NCBI GenBank assembly: GCA_003298465.1
Contig: QNGA01000003.1
Span: 1-64,000, forward strand
Direction of reading: 5' to 3'
Source: a halophilic archaeon
Lineage (GTDB): Archaea; Halobacteriota; Halobacteria; Halobacteriales; Haladaptataceae
Length of the DNA: 64,000 bases
A program made the position numbers and the translations under genes. The notes under the pieces were generated by a model. It saw nothing but the letters and a program-made list of their open reading frames with translations, was not told the DNA's origin and did no database searches. Of the stretch, positions 16,301 to 25,330 are shown piece after piece; within the stretch, counting starts at the first letter, position 1; each line of letters begins with the position of its first letter.

Positions 16301-16948
16301 CTACAGCAGTTCGGGCAGGCGTTCGGGGAGGTCCTCGCGCTCGACGTGGGCGTCGGCCGCCGGATGGGGGTCGGGACCGCCGTCGAACACGACCTGGACG
16401 ACGTACATCCCGGCGGCTTTCGCGCCGCGGACGTCGTAGTCGGGGTGGTCGCCGACGTAGACGGCCTCCGAGGGGTCGACGTCGAGGGCGTCGAGCACAG
16501 CCGCGAACGCGCGTTCGTCGGGCTTGCCGGCGTCGAGTTCGCCGGTGACGACGGCGACGTCGAAGCTGTCCTCCCAGCCGAGTTCGGCGATCTTCCCGCG
16601 CTGGGCGACGACCGGTCCGTTCGTCAGCAGGCCGACGCGATACCGCTCGCGGAGGTCGGCGAGCATCCCGGCCGCGCCCGGCACCGGTTCGAGCGCGTCG
16701 AGGATGGCCTCGCGGTACGCGTCGGCGACGTCCTCGGCGGTGACGTCGTCGTCCCCTGAGAGGAGGTCGTCGAATATCGGTTCCCGCGTCTCGCTGACGA
16801 GGTGCCGGGAGTGGGCGTCGAGGTAGTCCTCGCGGGCGAGCGCAGGCGCGTCTGCGGCGTCCGTCGCCTCGTCGAGCAGCCGGTCCCGCGGGCGCTCGGT
16901 CACGGCGAGTGTCGAGTCGAGGTCGAAGGCGACGGCAGACGGAACCAT
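16301..16948 (-). CDS. HAD family hydrolase
   Basis: 215 residues. Motif I is AFDLDST with nucleophile D9 and acid/base D11. Motif II is LLTNG. Motif III is the K of AGKPD, and motif IV is VGDHPDYDVRGAK. The helical cap between motifs I and II is of the C1 type, as in phosphoglycolate- or haloacid-dehalogenase-like phosphatases. The substrate cannot be told from sequence. The gene is divergent from pyrF, with a gap of about 100 bp. Confidence 0.88.
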   Translation of the reverse strand: MVPSAVAFDLDSTLAVTERPRDRLLDEATDAADAPALAREDYLDAHSRHLVSETREPIFDDLLSGDDDVTAEDVADAYREAILDALEPVPGAAGMLADLRERYRVGLLTNGPVVAQRGKIAELGWEDSFDVAVVTGELDAGKPDERAFAAVLDALDVDPSEAVYVGDHPDYDVRGAKAAGMYVVQVVFDGGPDPHPAADAHVEREDLPERLPELL

Positions 16949-17047
16949 TCGTCGACTCTTGGAACTGGCGGACCTTTAGGGTACTGAAACCGACGACGCG
17001 GGGACCGCGTTCGACAGAGCCATGTCCTCTCACGAAAACCGACCGAT

Positions 17048-17893
17048 ATGAACTTCTTCGACCGGCTCGCCGACCGCATCGCGGCGACCGACAGCATCGT
17101 CTCGGTGGGGCTGGACGCCGACCGCGACCGGATTCCGGACCACCTCGAAGCGCACGACATGCCCCAGTGGGCGTTCAACCGCCGCATCATCGACGCCACC
17201 CACGAGCACGCGGCGGCGTACAAGCCCAACGCGGCGTTCTACGAGCATCCGGACGGCTGGGCCGCGCTGGAAGAGACCGTGGCGTACGCCCACGGAAAGG
17301 ACGTTCCGGTCGTCCTCGACGCCAAGCGCGCCGACATCGGCAACACGACCCGGAAGTACGCGGAACTGCTGGAGACGGCCGACGCCATCACGGTCAACCC
17401 CTACATGGGCCGGGACTCGCTGGAGCCGTTCCTCTCGCGCGAGGAGGCGGGCGTGTTCGTCCTCTGTCGCACCTCCAACTCGGGCGCGGCCGACCTGCAG
17501 GAGCTCGAACTCGCGTCCGGCGAGCCACTGTACGAGCGCGTCGCGTCGCTGGCCGACCTCTGGAACGCGAACGACAACGTCGGCCTCGTGGTCGGCGCGA
17601 CCTCGCCGGACGAACTCGAAGCGATACGCGAGCAGGTGCCCGACCTCCCCTTCCTCGTCCCGGGCGTCGGCGCGCAGGGCGGCGACGCCGAGGCGGCGGC
17701 GACGCACGCTCTCGCGGACGGCGCGGGACTGGTCAACTCCTCGCGGGGCATCATCTTCGCCGGAGAGGAGAGCGAGGCCCACAGCGCCTCCGGAAGCCGA
17801 GCCGCGGAGTCGCGGGACGCGGGCGAGGAGTTCGCCGCCGCCGCGGGCCAGGCCGCGAAGCGACTCAAACGACAGCTGAACCAGTATCGCTGA
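17048..17893 (+). CDS. pyrF: Orotidine 5'-phosphate decarboxylase
   Basis: 281 residues, the longer form of the enzyme. The catalytic signature DAKRADIGNT gives D91, K93 and D96. The N-terminal substrate loop SVGLDADRDRIP and the late PFLVPGVGAQGGD phosphate-binding loop are clear. It converts OMP to UMP, the last step of de novo pyrimidine synthesis. It stands alone, without other pyr genes in the window. Confidence 0.93.
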   Translation: MNFFDRLADRIAATDSIVSVGLDADRDRIPDHLEAHDMPQWAFNRRIIDATHEHAAAYKPNAAFYEHPDGWAALEETVAYAHGKDVPVVLDAKRADIGNTTRKYAELLETADAITVNPYMGRDSLEPFLSREEAGVFVLCRTSNSGAADLQELELASGEPLYERVASLADLWNANDNVGLVVGATSPDELEAIREQVPDLPFLVPGVGAQGGDAEAAATHALADGAGLVNSSRGIIFAGEESEAHSASGSRAAESRDAGEEFAAAAGQAAKRLKRQLNQYR

Positions 17894-17941
17894 GCCGACG
17901 GTCGGGCCGAGCGCTCGACGCCCGCACGGGTGTGCGCTCCC

Positions 17942-18166
17942 TCAGAGCTGGTGCGTGCCGTCGTCGGTGTCCGGCGGCGTCACGTCCTCCGCGCCCGGTC
18001 CGGACGGTCGCTCCTTCTCGACGTCGCCGCCTATCTCCGCGACGCACTCGACGCAGAAGCCGCTGTCGCGGCTCCAGTGCTCGTCGCAGACCAGTTTTCC
18101 GCACCGGTCGCAGTCGTGCGTCGCCTCGCGCGATTCGCAGATCTGGCACAGGCCACTGACGCTCAT
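17942..18166 (-). CDS. Small zinc-finger protein
   Basis: 74 residues. Residues 5-42 hold CQIC, CDRCGKLVC, H and CVEC pairs, enough for two zinc sites in a B-box- or AN1-like pattern. A disordered acidic/Pro tail follows. Small zinc proteins of this size are common in haloarchaea and mostly of unknown function. The gene is convergent with pyrF. A function in nucleic-acid or protein binding is only inferred. Confidence 0.75.
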   Translation of the reverse strand: MSVSGLCQICESREATHDCDRCGKLVCDEHWSRDSGFCVECVAEIGGDVEKERPSGPGAEDVTPPDTDDGTHQL

Positions 18167-18365
18167 GACTCGGCGTTCGACGGCGAGCGGTTTCAGTCTG
18201 CGGGTAGGGTCCGGTCCGCCGGTCGGCGCGCGCCGGAGTCGGTGGGACGAATCCGCCGTCGGTGTCGTCTCCCCGACCTGTCCGAGCGTGGCCGCGGTGG
18301 CGACCCCACCCGAGGCGTTGCGCTCCCATCGGCAGGTTTAGAACCGTCGTGGACAAGTGGACGAT

Positions 18366-19649
18366 ATGAACCGTCCCCGCGTCCGATACCTCGCCGCGGC
18401 GTTCGTCGTCCTCGCCGCGGTCCTCGGAATCCAGGCAGCGACGGCCGACCAGGAGGTGAAGGCCGAGACGGTCGCGGAGGGACCGTACGAGGGCCACACG
18501 CTCATCAGCGTCCAGAGCTACAAGCTGAACGGTCGGCTCGTCGTGGTGAACACCTCGACGAACGACGTCGTCTGGGAGTACGACCCGCCGAACTCCCGGG
18601 TGTTCGACGCCGAACAGCTCGAAAACGGGAACGTACTCGTCGCGGTGACGACGAAGCTCCCGCCCTCGAAGTGCCCCGAGGAGCACCTCCAGGTCGCCTC
18701 GAAGCAGTGCATCCAGGCGAAGGTGCTCGAACTCGACTACCCGAGCAAGGAGGTCGTCTGGAACTACTCGTGGTACGACGAGTACATCACCCACCACGAG
18801 GTCCACGACGTCGACCGCCTGTCGAACGGCGAGACCGCCATCGTCGACATGGGCAACGACCGCGCGTTCACCGTGAACCAGCAGGGCGAGATAACGTGGG
18901 AGTGGCAGGCCGAGAACCACCTCGCCGAGGGCACCGAGTTCCACCGGAAGTACGGCGGTCCGCCGGACCCCGGCGGCGAGAAGGACTGGACCCACATGAA
19001 CGACATCGACAAGCTGGAGAACGGCAACTTCCAGCTATCGGTCCGGAACTTCGACGTGGTCATCGAGGTGAGCCCGAAGACGAACGAGATAGTCGACGTG
19101 GTCGGCCGACCGGGCAACCACACCGTGATGAACGAGCAGCACAACCCCGACCGCCTCGAGGGGTCGAACCACCTGCTCGTCGCCGACAGCCAGAACGACC
19201 GCGTGGTCGAGTTGAACGCCACGACGGGCGACGTCGTCTGGAAGTACGGCGGCAAGAGCCTGCTCCACTGGCCGCGGGACGCCGACCGCCTGCCGAACGG
19301 CAACACGCTCATCACGGACACGTTCAACAACCGGGTCGTCGAGATAAATCCCGACGGCGAGGTCGTCTGGCGCTACGAGGGCGTGATGATGCCCTACTCG
19401 GCAGACCGGATGACGGTGCCCGAGAACTCCACCGACACGGTGCCGGCGACGCAGTTCGACAGTCACTTCCGCGACCCGAACGCCGCGACGGGCATGCTCC
19501 AGCAGGCAGAGGCGTACGCGTCGTTCGTCTTCCCGGGGTGGGTCCGCCTGCCAGAACTCGTGACGATGGCCGCCATGGTCGTGGTGGCCCTCTGGCTGCT
19601 CGGCGAACTCGCGGTCGGCGCGTACCGCGACTACGCGAGCGAGGAGTAG
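18366..19649 (+). CDS. Arylsulfotransferase-family (ASST) beta-propeller protein
   Basis: 427 residues from ATG 18366, with TATA-like gtttagaa about 27 bases upstream. The N-terminal hydrophobic segment (about 8-25) is a signal or anchor. Residues about 45-370 repeat blades with motifs such as GDVVWKYG, RLPNGNTLITDTFNNRVVEI and DGEVVWRYEG, typical of arylsulfotransferase/PQQ-like propellers. A second membrane segment (VTMAAMVVVALWLLG) near residue 400 anchors the C-terminus. Whether it transfers sulfate is unknown. Many archaeal members lack a proven activity. Confidence 0.75.
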   Translation: MNRPRVRYLAAAFVVLAAVLGIQAATADQEVKAETVAEGPYEGHTLISVQSYKLNGRLVVVNTSTNDVVWEYDPPNSRVFDAEQLENGNVLVAVTTKLPPSKCPEEHLQVASKQCIQAKVLELDYPSKEVVWNYSWYDEYITHHEVHDVDRLSNGETAIVDMGNDRAFTVNQQGEITWEWQAENHLAEGTEFHRKYGGPPDPGGEKDWTHMNDIDKLENGNFQLSVRNFDVVIEVSPKTNEIVDVVGRPGNHTVMNEQHNPDRLEGSNHLLVADSQNDRVVELNATTGDVVWKYGGKSLLHWPRDADRLPNGNTLITDTFNNRVVEINPDGEVVWRYEGVMMPYSADRMTVPENSTDTVPATQFDSHFRDPNAATGMLQQAEAYASFVFPGWVRLPELVTMAAMVVVALWLLGELAVGAYRDYASEE

Positions 19650-19716
19650 CCCGGCTCTCGACGGACGACGGGTCGCGGTCGACGTCCGGACGCGGGCGAC
19701 CGAACGCCGAGACGCC

Positions 19717-20799
19717 TCACGCGGGCTGGAGCCTGAGTACGCGGTCGTCCTGCGGTGCCGGCGGCCCGCCGCGTCCGTCCTGGTTGCTGGTCGTCACGTA
19801 GAGGTGCCCCTCCGGACCGGTGAACGCCGTCCGGAGGCGACCGTAGTCGCCCACCAGCAGGCGCTCCTGCTCGACGACGCTCCGCCCGTCGAGGCCGACC
19901 CGGTGGAGGTGGGTGCCCGCGAGCGCGCCGAAGAAGAGGTCGCCCTGCCACTCCTCGATGGGGCCGCGGTAGATGGTCGCGCTGGCCGGGGCGATGGTCG
20001 GCGTGTACGTCGCGATGGGGTCGACGTAGTCGTCGCCCTCCACGCCCATCTCCCGCGGCCAGCCGTAGTTGCCGCCGACTTCGAGGACGTTGACCTCGTC
20101 GTCGTGGTCCGGCCCGTGCTCGGTCTCGAACAGCGTACCGTCCCGGAACGTCAGCCCCTGCGGATTGCGGTGGCCGTAGGTGAACACCGCGTTCCCGAAG
20201 GGGTTGTCCGGATGCGGCGCTCCGTCGAGCGTGAGTCGGAGGACCTTCCCCGCGAGCGACGACTTCTTCTGGGCGAGGTCGCCGTCGCCCGCGTCGCCGG
20301 TCGTCACGTACAGCGCGTCGCCGTCGACGGCGAGCCGGCCGCCGTCGTGGATCGACGCGCCGGGAATCCCGTCTAGGACCACGCCGTCCGGCGCGAACCC
20401 GTCGTCCACTCGGTGACTGACGACCCGATTGCGCAGTCCGTCGGCGGCCTCGTACGTCTGGTAGGTGAACGCGACGTCCGGGTCCTCGGGATGGAAGACG
20501 AGGCCGAGCAGTCCGCCCTCGCCGCGGCTGGCGACGGTGTCGGTGAAGTCCGCGAGCACCTCGGTGGTGTTCTGTCGGATGCGCTGGACGCGCCCCGGAC
20601 GCTCGGTGAGATAGAGGTCGTCGTCGGGGCCGAACGCCGCCCCCCAGGGGACCTCCAGGTGCATGGCGACCGTCTTGACGCGCACCCCCGGTCCCCGCTC
20701 CATCGTCGTGGTCTTCGTCGAACTGCCGGACGTCTCGACGCAACCTGTGAGTCCCGCGAGTCCGAGCGACAGCGACCGGAGGTACGTGCGGCGTCGCAT
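19717..20799 (-). CDS. PQQ-dependent sugar dehydrogenase-like lipoprotein
   Basis: 360 residues. The N-terminus has an arginine-rich Tat-like start (MRRRTYLRSLSLG) and a lipobox (LTGC, Cys at about 20), so it is probably a surface lipoprotein. The propeller matches soluble glucose dehydrogenase-type enzymes: VPWGAAFGPD, GEGGLLGLVFHP, YGHRNPQGLTF, EHGPDHDDEVN and GGNYGWP. The conserved His of the SRGEGG region and the GHRNPQG motif are family hallmarks. It would oxidise sugars outside the cell with a quinone cofactor. It is convergent with the ASST gene. Confidence 0.85.
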   Translation of the reverse strand: MRRRTYLRSLSLGLAGLTGCVETSGSSTKTTTMERGPGVRVKTVAMHLEVPWGAAFGPDDDLYLTERPGRVQRIRQNTTEVLADFTDTVASRGEGGLLGLVFHPEDPDVAFTYQTYEAADGLRNRVVSHRVDDGFAPDGVVLDGIPGASIHDGGRLAVDGDALYVTTGDAGDGDLAQKKSSLAGKVLRLTLDGAPHPDNPFGNAVFTYGHRNPQGLTFRDGTLFETEHGPDHDDEVNVLEVGGNYGWPREMGVEGDDYVDPIATYTPTIAPASATIYRGPIEEWQGDLFFGALAGTHLHRVGLDGRSVVEQERLLVGDYGRLRTAFTGPEGHLYVTTSNQDGRGGPPAPQDDRVLRLQPA

Positions 20800-20941
20800 G
20801 CTCGTTTGCAGACGCTCCCGGGAGAAAAACGTAGGGATTCGGCCGCGTTCGCGCCTCGCTACCGGGTTCGGTTTCCAGTGACTGGACGTCTCGACCGGGC
20901 GTAGACTCGTCCGCCCGGCGACGGTTCCGGGGACCGGTCGG

Positions 20942-21841
20942 CTACTTCGGCGGCTGGAGGTCGCGCTGGAACTCGTCGAACACGTCGAGGTCGTCGTCGA
21001 GTTCGTACTCGATGCGACGGTCCTCCTTCCGGGAGAGGTTGGCGTCCTCCAGCGGGTCGGCCGCGTCCTCCCAGCCCGGTTTCACCTTCACGCTCTTTGC
21101 GGGCTGGCCGACCGCGATGTGGTGGGCGGGAACGTCCTTGGGGACGACCGACTTTGCGCCGACGATGGCGTTCTCGCCGACCTTCACGCCCGCGCGAATC
21201 ATCGAGTCGTAGGTGAGGCGGGCGTCGTCCTCGACGATGGTGTGGTAGTTCTCCACCTCGGTCTGGTCGACGACGTCGTGGTCGTGACTGTAGACGTGGA
21301 CGCCGTCCGAGATGGACACCCGGTCGCCGATGGTGAGTCGACCGCGGTCGTCGAGGTGGACGTCGTCGTGGACGACGGTGTTGTCGCCGACGGAGATGTT
21401 GTGCCCGTAGGTGAACGTGATGCCCTTGAAGAAGCGGCAGCCGTCCCCGCACTCCTCGAAGAGGTGCTTGGCGAGCATCCGGCGGAACCGAAGGGCGAAC
21501 TCGACGTTGTCGGCCATCGGCGTGGCGTCGAACTGCCGCCAGAGCCACTGGAGGTGTTTCGATTCCCGGAACTTCTCCTCGTCCTTCTCGGCGTAGTACT
21601 CGCTCTCCAGCGTGGAGTTGCAGGGGTCGTACCCCTGGAGCCGGACCCGCTCGGCGTTCGAGACCGGCTCGCCGTTCTGCCAGGCCTCGTAGGCCTCTCG
21701 GTCGCCGTAGAGGTCGACGAGAACGTCCTCGACCACCGCGCAGGTGTCCTCCTCGCCGGCGAGTCGCTCGTCCACCTCGTCGATGAAGCCGCGCAATCCC
21801 GCCTCGGCGGACTCCGGGAGAGTGACGTGTCGCTTTGTCAT
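20942..21841 (-). CDS. Hexapeptide-repeat acyltransferase
   Basis: 299 residues. Residues about 140-250 form a left-handed beta-helix with hexapeptide turns (ITFTYGHNISVGDNTVVHDDVHL, read in parts) and the acetyl-CoA-side block SHDHDV followed by GAKSVVPKDVPAHHIAVGQPAKSVK. This end block is typical of maltose/galactoside O-acetyltransferase-like enzymes. The first 130 residues are helical and less conserved. The acceptor is unknown; sugars or surface glycans are likely. Confidence 0.82.
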   Translation of the reverse strand: MTKRHVTLPESAEAGLRGFIDEVDERLAGEEDTCAVVEDVLVDLYGDREAYEAWQNGEPVSNAERVRLQGYDPCNSTLESEYYAEKDEEKFRESKHLQWLWRQFDATPMADNVEFALRFRRMLAKHLFEECGDGCRFFKGITFTYGHNISVGDNTVVHDDVHLDDRGRLTIGDRVSISDGVHVYSHDHDVVDQTEVENYHTIVEDDARLTYDSMIRAGVKVGENAIVGAKSVVPKDVPAHHIAVGQPAKSVKVKPGWEDAADPLEDANLSRKEDRRIEYELDDDLDVFDEFQRDLQPPK

Positions 21842-21966
21842 GATGAGATCACCGTCGGTTCGTTACTAGCGATTGGCTTCCCGACGGCATGGGGGTTTTG
21901 GTTCCGGCGGTGAGTGCTGAAACTCCGCCGGCGCGCGACGCTCGGCCGCACGTCGACCGACCCGAC

Positions 21967-23484
21967 TTACGCCAGGAACACGTGCCGCGGTCGGTCGGCG
22001 AGCACGTCCCGGCCCCAGTCGACCGTGTCGCTGAACTCGTCGCTCCGGAAGAACTCCATCGCGTCCTCCTTCGAGGCCCACTGGCTGGCGATGAACATGT
22101 CGTTCTCGTCCTCGTGGTTGGCCAGCAGTTCGGTGTCGTAGTGGCCGTCCATCTCCTCGAGCAGTCCGCCGACCGTCTCGAACTTCTCGACGAACTCCTC
22201 GCGGCGGTCGGGTTCGACCGTGTAGAACATCCCCATCGTGCCGAAGCCGCTCCCCTCTCCGGCGCGCGCGACGATGCCGGGGAGGTCCGAGAGGAAGCCG
22301 CCCGCGGTCTCCGCGGCGGACATCGTGTCCCAGATGCTCACGACCGCCGAGCGCTCCTTGCCCTCGTAGACGGCGGTCTTGACGTGCGTGTCGTAGTGTT
22401 CGAAGTTCCCCCGCAGTCCCTCGACCTCCTCGTACAGGTCGTCGGCGTCGACCTCGGAGTAGAGGACCATCGCGTACACGTCCTCGCCGTGGGGTCGGCC
22501 GGCGTAGATGTCGAGGTCGGACAGTTCGTCGCGGATGCTCTCGGACCGGCTCGCGTCGTCGCTCTCTCCGTGGCCGCCGTGGTGGTCACCGCCGCCGTGG
22601 TGGCCGCCTTCGCCGCCGTGACCGCCCTCGCCGTGGTGGGCGTCGCCACTGCCGTGGTGGTGGCCGCCCCCGCCGTGGCCGTGGGCCGCCTCGTCCTCGG
22701 GCGTCGGCACCTCGTCGCCGGCCATGAACGCCGGGAGGTCCTCCGGCGGGAACCGCCGACCGAAGTGGAAGGGGCCGAACTCGCCGTAGCGCGAACTCGC
22801 CTCGTCGAAGCGCATCTCGTAGAGCAGGTCCTTGATGTGGGTCGGGTCGTTGCTGAACAGGTCGACGCCCCACTCGTAGTCGTCCATGCCGATGGAGCCG
22901 GTGATTATCTGGGTCACCTGGCCGGCGTACCCCTTGCCGATTTCGCCGTGGCTGTCCATCATCTCCGCGCGCTCCTCGAAGTCGAGGTCGTACCAGTTGG
23001 CGTCCGGCAGGCGGTGTTTGTTCATCGGGTAGAAACAGACGAACTCGCTGTCCGGGATGTCGGGGTAGAGCTTGCTCTCGACGTAGCGCGCCAGCCCCGT
23101 GTCCTCGATGTCCTCGGGGTCTTTGACCATCTCCTCGGAGTTGTACCCCCCGACTTCCGTGACGGAGACGTAGGAGTTCGAGCGCTCGGTGAAGTCCGCG
23201 AACGTCGTCCGTTCGAACGCCCGCTCGGCGGTGTCGAGGTCGCTCACCTCCGGTCGGAAGTGGACGACGAGGACGTCCGCCTCGTGACCCATGACGGAGA
23301 ACACGGCCGAGGAGCCGTCCTCGGCGTCGGCGACGTCCTCGTGGGCTCGCAGGAACTCGACGCCGTCGTCGAGCGCGTTCTCGCGGACGCGGTCGGGCGC
23401 GTCGCGCCAGGCGTCCCAGTCGACGGTCCGGAAGTCGTGGAGCGAGTACCAGCCCTCGCTGGTCTTCGGCGGTTCTTTCGGCAT
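21967..23484 (-). CDS. pitA: PitA-like protein: chlorite-dismutase/ChdC domain, His-rich linker and Abm-like domains
   Basis: 505 residues. Residues 1 to about 250 are a chlorite dismutase-family domain close to coproheme decarboxylase. Y152 in CFYPMNKHR corresponds, from memory, to the catalytic Tyr of ChdC/HemQ. H179 in MMDSHG and the GSIGMDDYEWGVDLF block sit in the heme-binding half. Residues about 268-310 are an extreme His/Gly linker with more than 15 His. About 320-500 hold antibiotic-monooxygenase (ABM)-like ferredoxin folds. The same fusion is described in Haloferax as PitA. It likely handles heme or coproheme; the linker could bind metal. Confidence 0.85.
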   Translation of the reverse strand: MPKEPPKTSEGWYSLHDFRTVDWDAWRDAPDRVRENALDDGVEFLRAHEDVADAEDGSSAVFSVMGHEADVLVVHFRPEVSDLDTAERAFERTTFADFTERSNSYVSVTEVGGYNSEEMVKDPEDIEDTGLARYVESKLYPDIPDSEFVCFYPMNKHRLPDANWYDLDFEERAEMMDSHGEIGKGYAGQVTQIITGSIGMDDYEWGVDLFSNDPTHIKDLLYEMRFDEASSRYGEFGPFHFGRRFPPEDLPAFMAGDEVPTPEDEAAHGHGGGGHHHGSGDAHHGEGGHGGEGGHHGGGDHHGGHGESDDASRSESIRDELSDLDIYAGRPHGEDVYAMVLYSEVDADDLYEEVEGLRGNFEHYDTHVKTAVYEGKERSAVVSIWDTMSAAETAGGFLSDLPGIVARAGEGSGFGTMGMFYTVEPDRREEFVEKFETVGGLLEEMDGHYDTELLANHEDENDMFIASQWASKEDAMEFFRSDEFSDTVDWGRDVLADRPRHVFLA

Positions 23485-23587
23485 ACGGGGAGGTTAGCAG
23501 CGCCCGACCAAGGACCTTTTGAGTCCGTCGCGCCGCCGTGACCGGGGTCCGGACCGGCCGGTCGGCGCGCGTCGGACCCTCGTCGAC

Positions 23588-24295
23588 CTACTCGCCCTCC
23601 GCCGTCGGCGGTTCGCCGACGCCGGGCGACTCCTCGTCCGGCCGGTGGAGGTTCTCCTTCTGCCTGTGGACGCGCCGGTACGCTCGCCGGACGAACTGGT
23701 CGGCGGTCTCGTACCTGACCCGCGCGCCGACCCGGCCGTCACGGATGGCGTCGACGACGCTCTCGGGCGTGAGTTCGTCCGCGTCGACGCGCGTGTAGGC
23801 GCGACCGACCTCCACGGGGTAGTGCGTGTCGCTCCCGCCGACCAGCGGGAGGTCGTGGCGGTCGGCGAGCGCGCGGACCCACTCCTCGGTCCGGGGATGC
23901 TTACCGTTCACCTCGATGGCGTCGAACTCCGCGTCGACGTCCCGGACCGTGCTGTTGCGATAGGGGTGGGCGATGATGGCGGCGCAGTCGCGGTCGTGGG
24001 CGAGTTCGACCGTCTCGGCCGGCGTCAGCGTCCCCGGTTCGAGTCGGGTCGGCGGGTCCGGTCCGACGACCAGGACGTGGCCCTTCGTCGTCGATATCTC
24101 GATGCCGGGAACGGCGGGCACCGCGCCGTCCCGGAACGGGCGATGGTAGTCGTGGTTCGTCACCGCGATGGCGTCGAGACCGCGGTAGTCGGCCACGCGC
24201 GCGACCATGCGGAAACCGAGGGGGTCGAACAGTTGGGCTGCCCTCTCGTGACCGTGGAAGAACCGGGAGTGGACGTGTAAATCGATATCGAACAC
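23588..24295 (-). CDS. PHP-domain metal-dependent phosphoesterase
   Basis: 235 residues. It has the four PHP metal motifs: DLHVHSRF (motif I), VTNHDY (II), the His in IIAHPY (III) and GGSDTHYP (IV). The domain hydrolyses phosphoesters in nucleotides or signalling molecules using two or three metal ions. A basic, then acidic, tail of about 40 residues follows the domain. It is divergent from the lipid kinase gene, with a gap of about 55 bp. Confidence 0.85.
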   Translation of the reverse strand: MFDIDLHVHSRFFHGHERAAQLFDPLGFRMVARVADYRGLDAIAVTNHDYHRPFRDGAVPAVPGIEISTTKGHVLVVGPDPPTRLEPGTLTPAETVELAHDRDCAAIIAHPYRNSTVRDVDAEFDAIEVNGKHPRTEEWVRALADRHDLPLVGGSDTHYPVEVGRAYTRVDADELTPESVVDAIRDGRVGARVRYETADQFVRRAYRRVHRQKENLHRPDEESPGVGEPPTAEGE

Positions 24296-24351
24296 GATTG
24301 GATTACGAGGCCGACAGGACTTTGCCTTTTCCGCCGGAACAGGTAGGAGAG

Positions 24352-25308
24352 ATGGACGAGGCCGACACCTCGGGCGATTTCTCCTCGGTCGACGGGACGA
24401 TAGAAGACGAGCGCGTGCTCGTGCTCAACCCAGTCAGCGGCGACAGCGGCCACAGCGACCAGGTCCGCGAACTCGCCGCCGAACACGGTTTCACCGTCCT
24501 CGAAACCGAGCGCGAGGGGGAGGCCGTCGACTTCTCGCGCCGGGCGGCCGAGGGCGGGGCCTCGATGGTCGTGGCGGCGGGCGGGGACGGAACGGTGAAC
24601 GAGGTCGTTCACGGTCTCAACCTCGCGGACGCGTTCGACTCGGTCACCTTCGGCGTCGTCCCCACCGGAACCGGCAACAACTTCGCCGGCAACGTCGGTA
24701 TCACGGGCATCGAACACGCCTTCGAGATGCTCGAAGACGGCGAACGCCGCCGCATCGACGTCGGTACCGCCGACGGTCGGACGTTCGTCAACTCCTGCGT
24801 CGGCGGCCTGACCGCGGCCGCAAGCGGCGAGACCGACTCCGAGCAGAAGCAGCGTCTCGGCGTGCTCGCCTACGTCGTCGAGACGCTCCGGCTGATGTCC
24901 GACTTCGACGGACTGGCCCTCCGTGTCGAGGCGGGCACGAACACGGCGGAGTCGTGGTCCGGCCACGCCCTGTTCGTGCTCGTCGGGAACGGCCGGCGCT
25001 TCCCGGCGGAGGGCCGCACCCAGGCGAACATGGAGGACGGCCAGCTGGAGGTGACCATCATCGAGAAGATGCCGGCCAAAAACCTCCTCGGCGAGACCAC
25101 CGCCCACCGGCTGTTCGGCAGCGAGACCGAGCACGTCACCAGCCTGAAAGCGCCCCGTCTCCACATCGCCGCGGAGGACGACGAACCGGTCCAGTTCAGC
25201 CTCGACGGCGAGATGGGTGCCTGGAGGGAGTTGACGCTCGGCGTGCGTTCGCGCGTCCTGGAACTCCCCGTCGGTCCGAAGTACGAACCGGTGCCGGACG
25301 GCGACTGA
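24352..25308 (+). CDS. Diacylglycerol/lipid kinase family protein
   Basis: 318 residues from ATG 24352, which has a good purine-rich site (aggtaggagag) just upstream. A TTG further upstream is in frame but unsupported. The N-terminal DAGK catalytic domain shows VLNPVSG, the ATP loop GGDGTVNEVVHG and the PTGTGNNFAGNVG block. The C-terminal NAD-kinase-like beta-sandwich follows. It phosphorylates a lipid alcohol such as diacylglycerol-like or archaeol-type lipid, or a sphingosine-like substrate. It is convergent with pstB. Confidence 0.88.
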   Translation: MDEADTSGDFSSVDGTIEDERVLVLNPVSGDSGHSDQVRELAAEHGFTVLETEREGEAVDFSRRAAEGGASMVVAAGGDGTVNEVVHGLNLADAFDSVTFGVVPTGTGNNFAGNVGITGIEHAFEMLEDGERRRIDVGTADGRTFVNSCVGGLTAAASGETDSEQKQRLGVLAYVVETLRLMSDFDGLALRVEAGTNTAESWSGHALFVLVGNGRRFPAEGRTQANMEDGQLEVTIIEKMPAKNLLGETTAHRLFGSETEHVTSLKAPRLHIAAEDDEPVQFSLDGEMGAWRELTLGVRSRVLELPVGPKYEPVPDGD

Positions 25309-25330
25309 CGACGCGCGAACGGGGTGCGCG

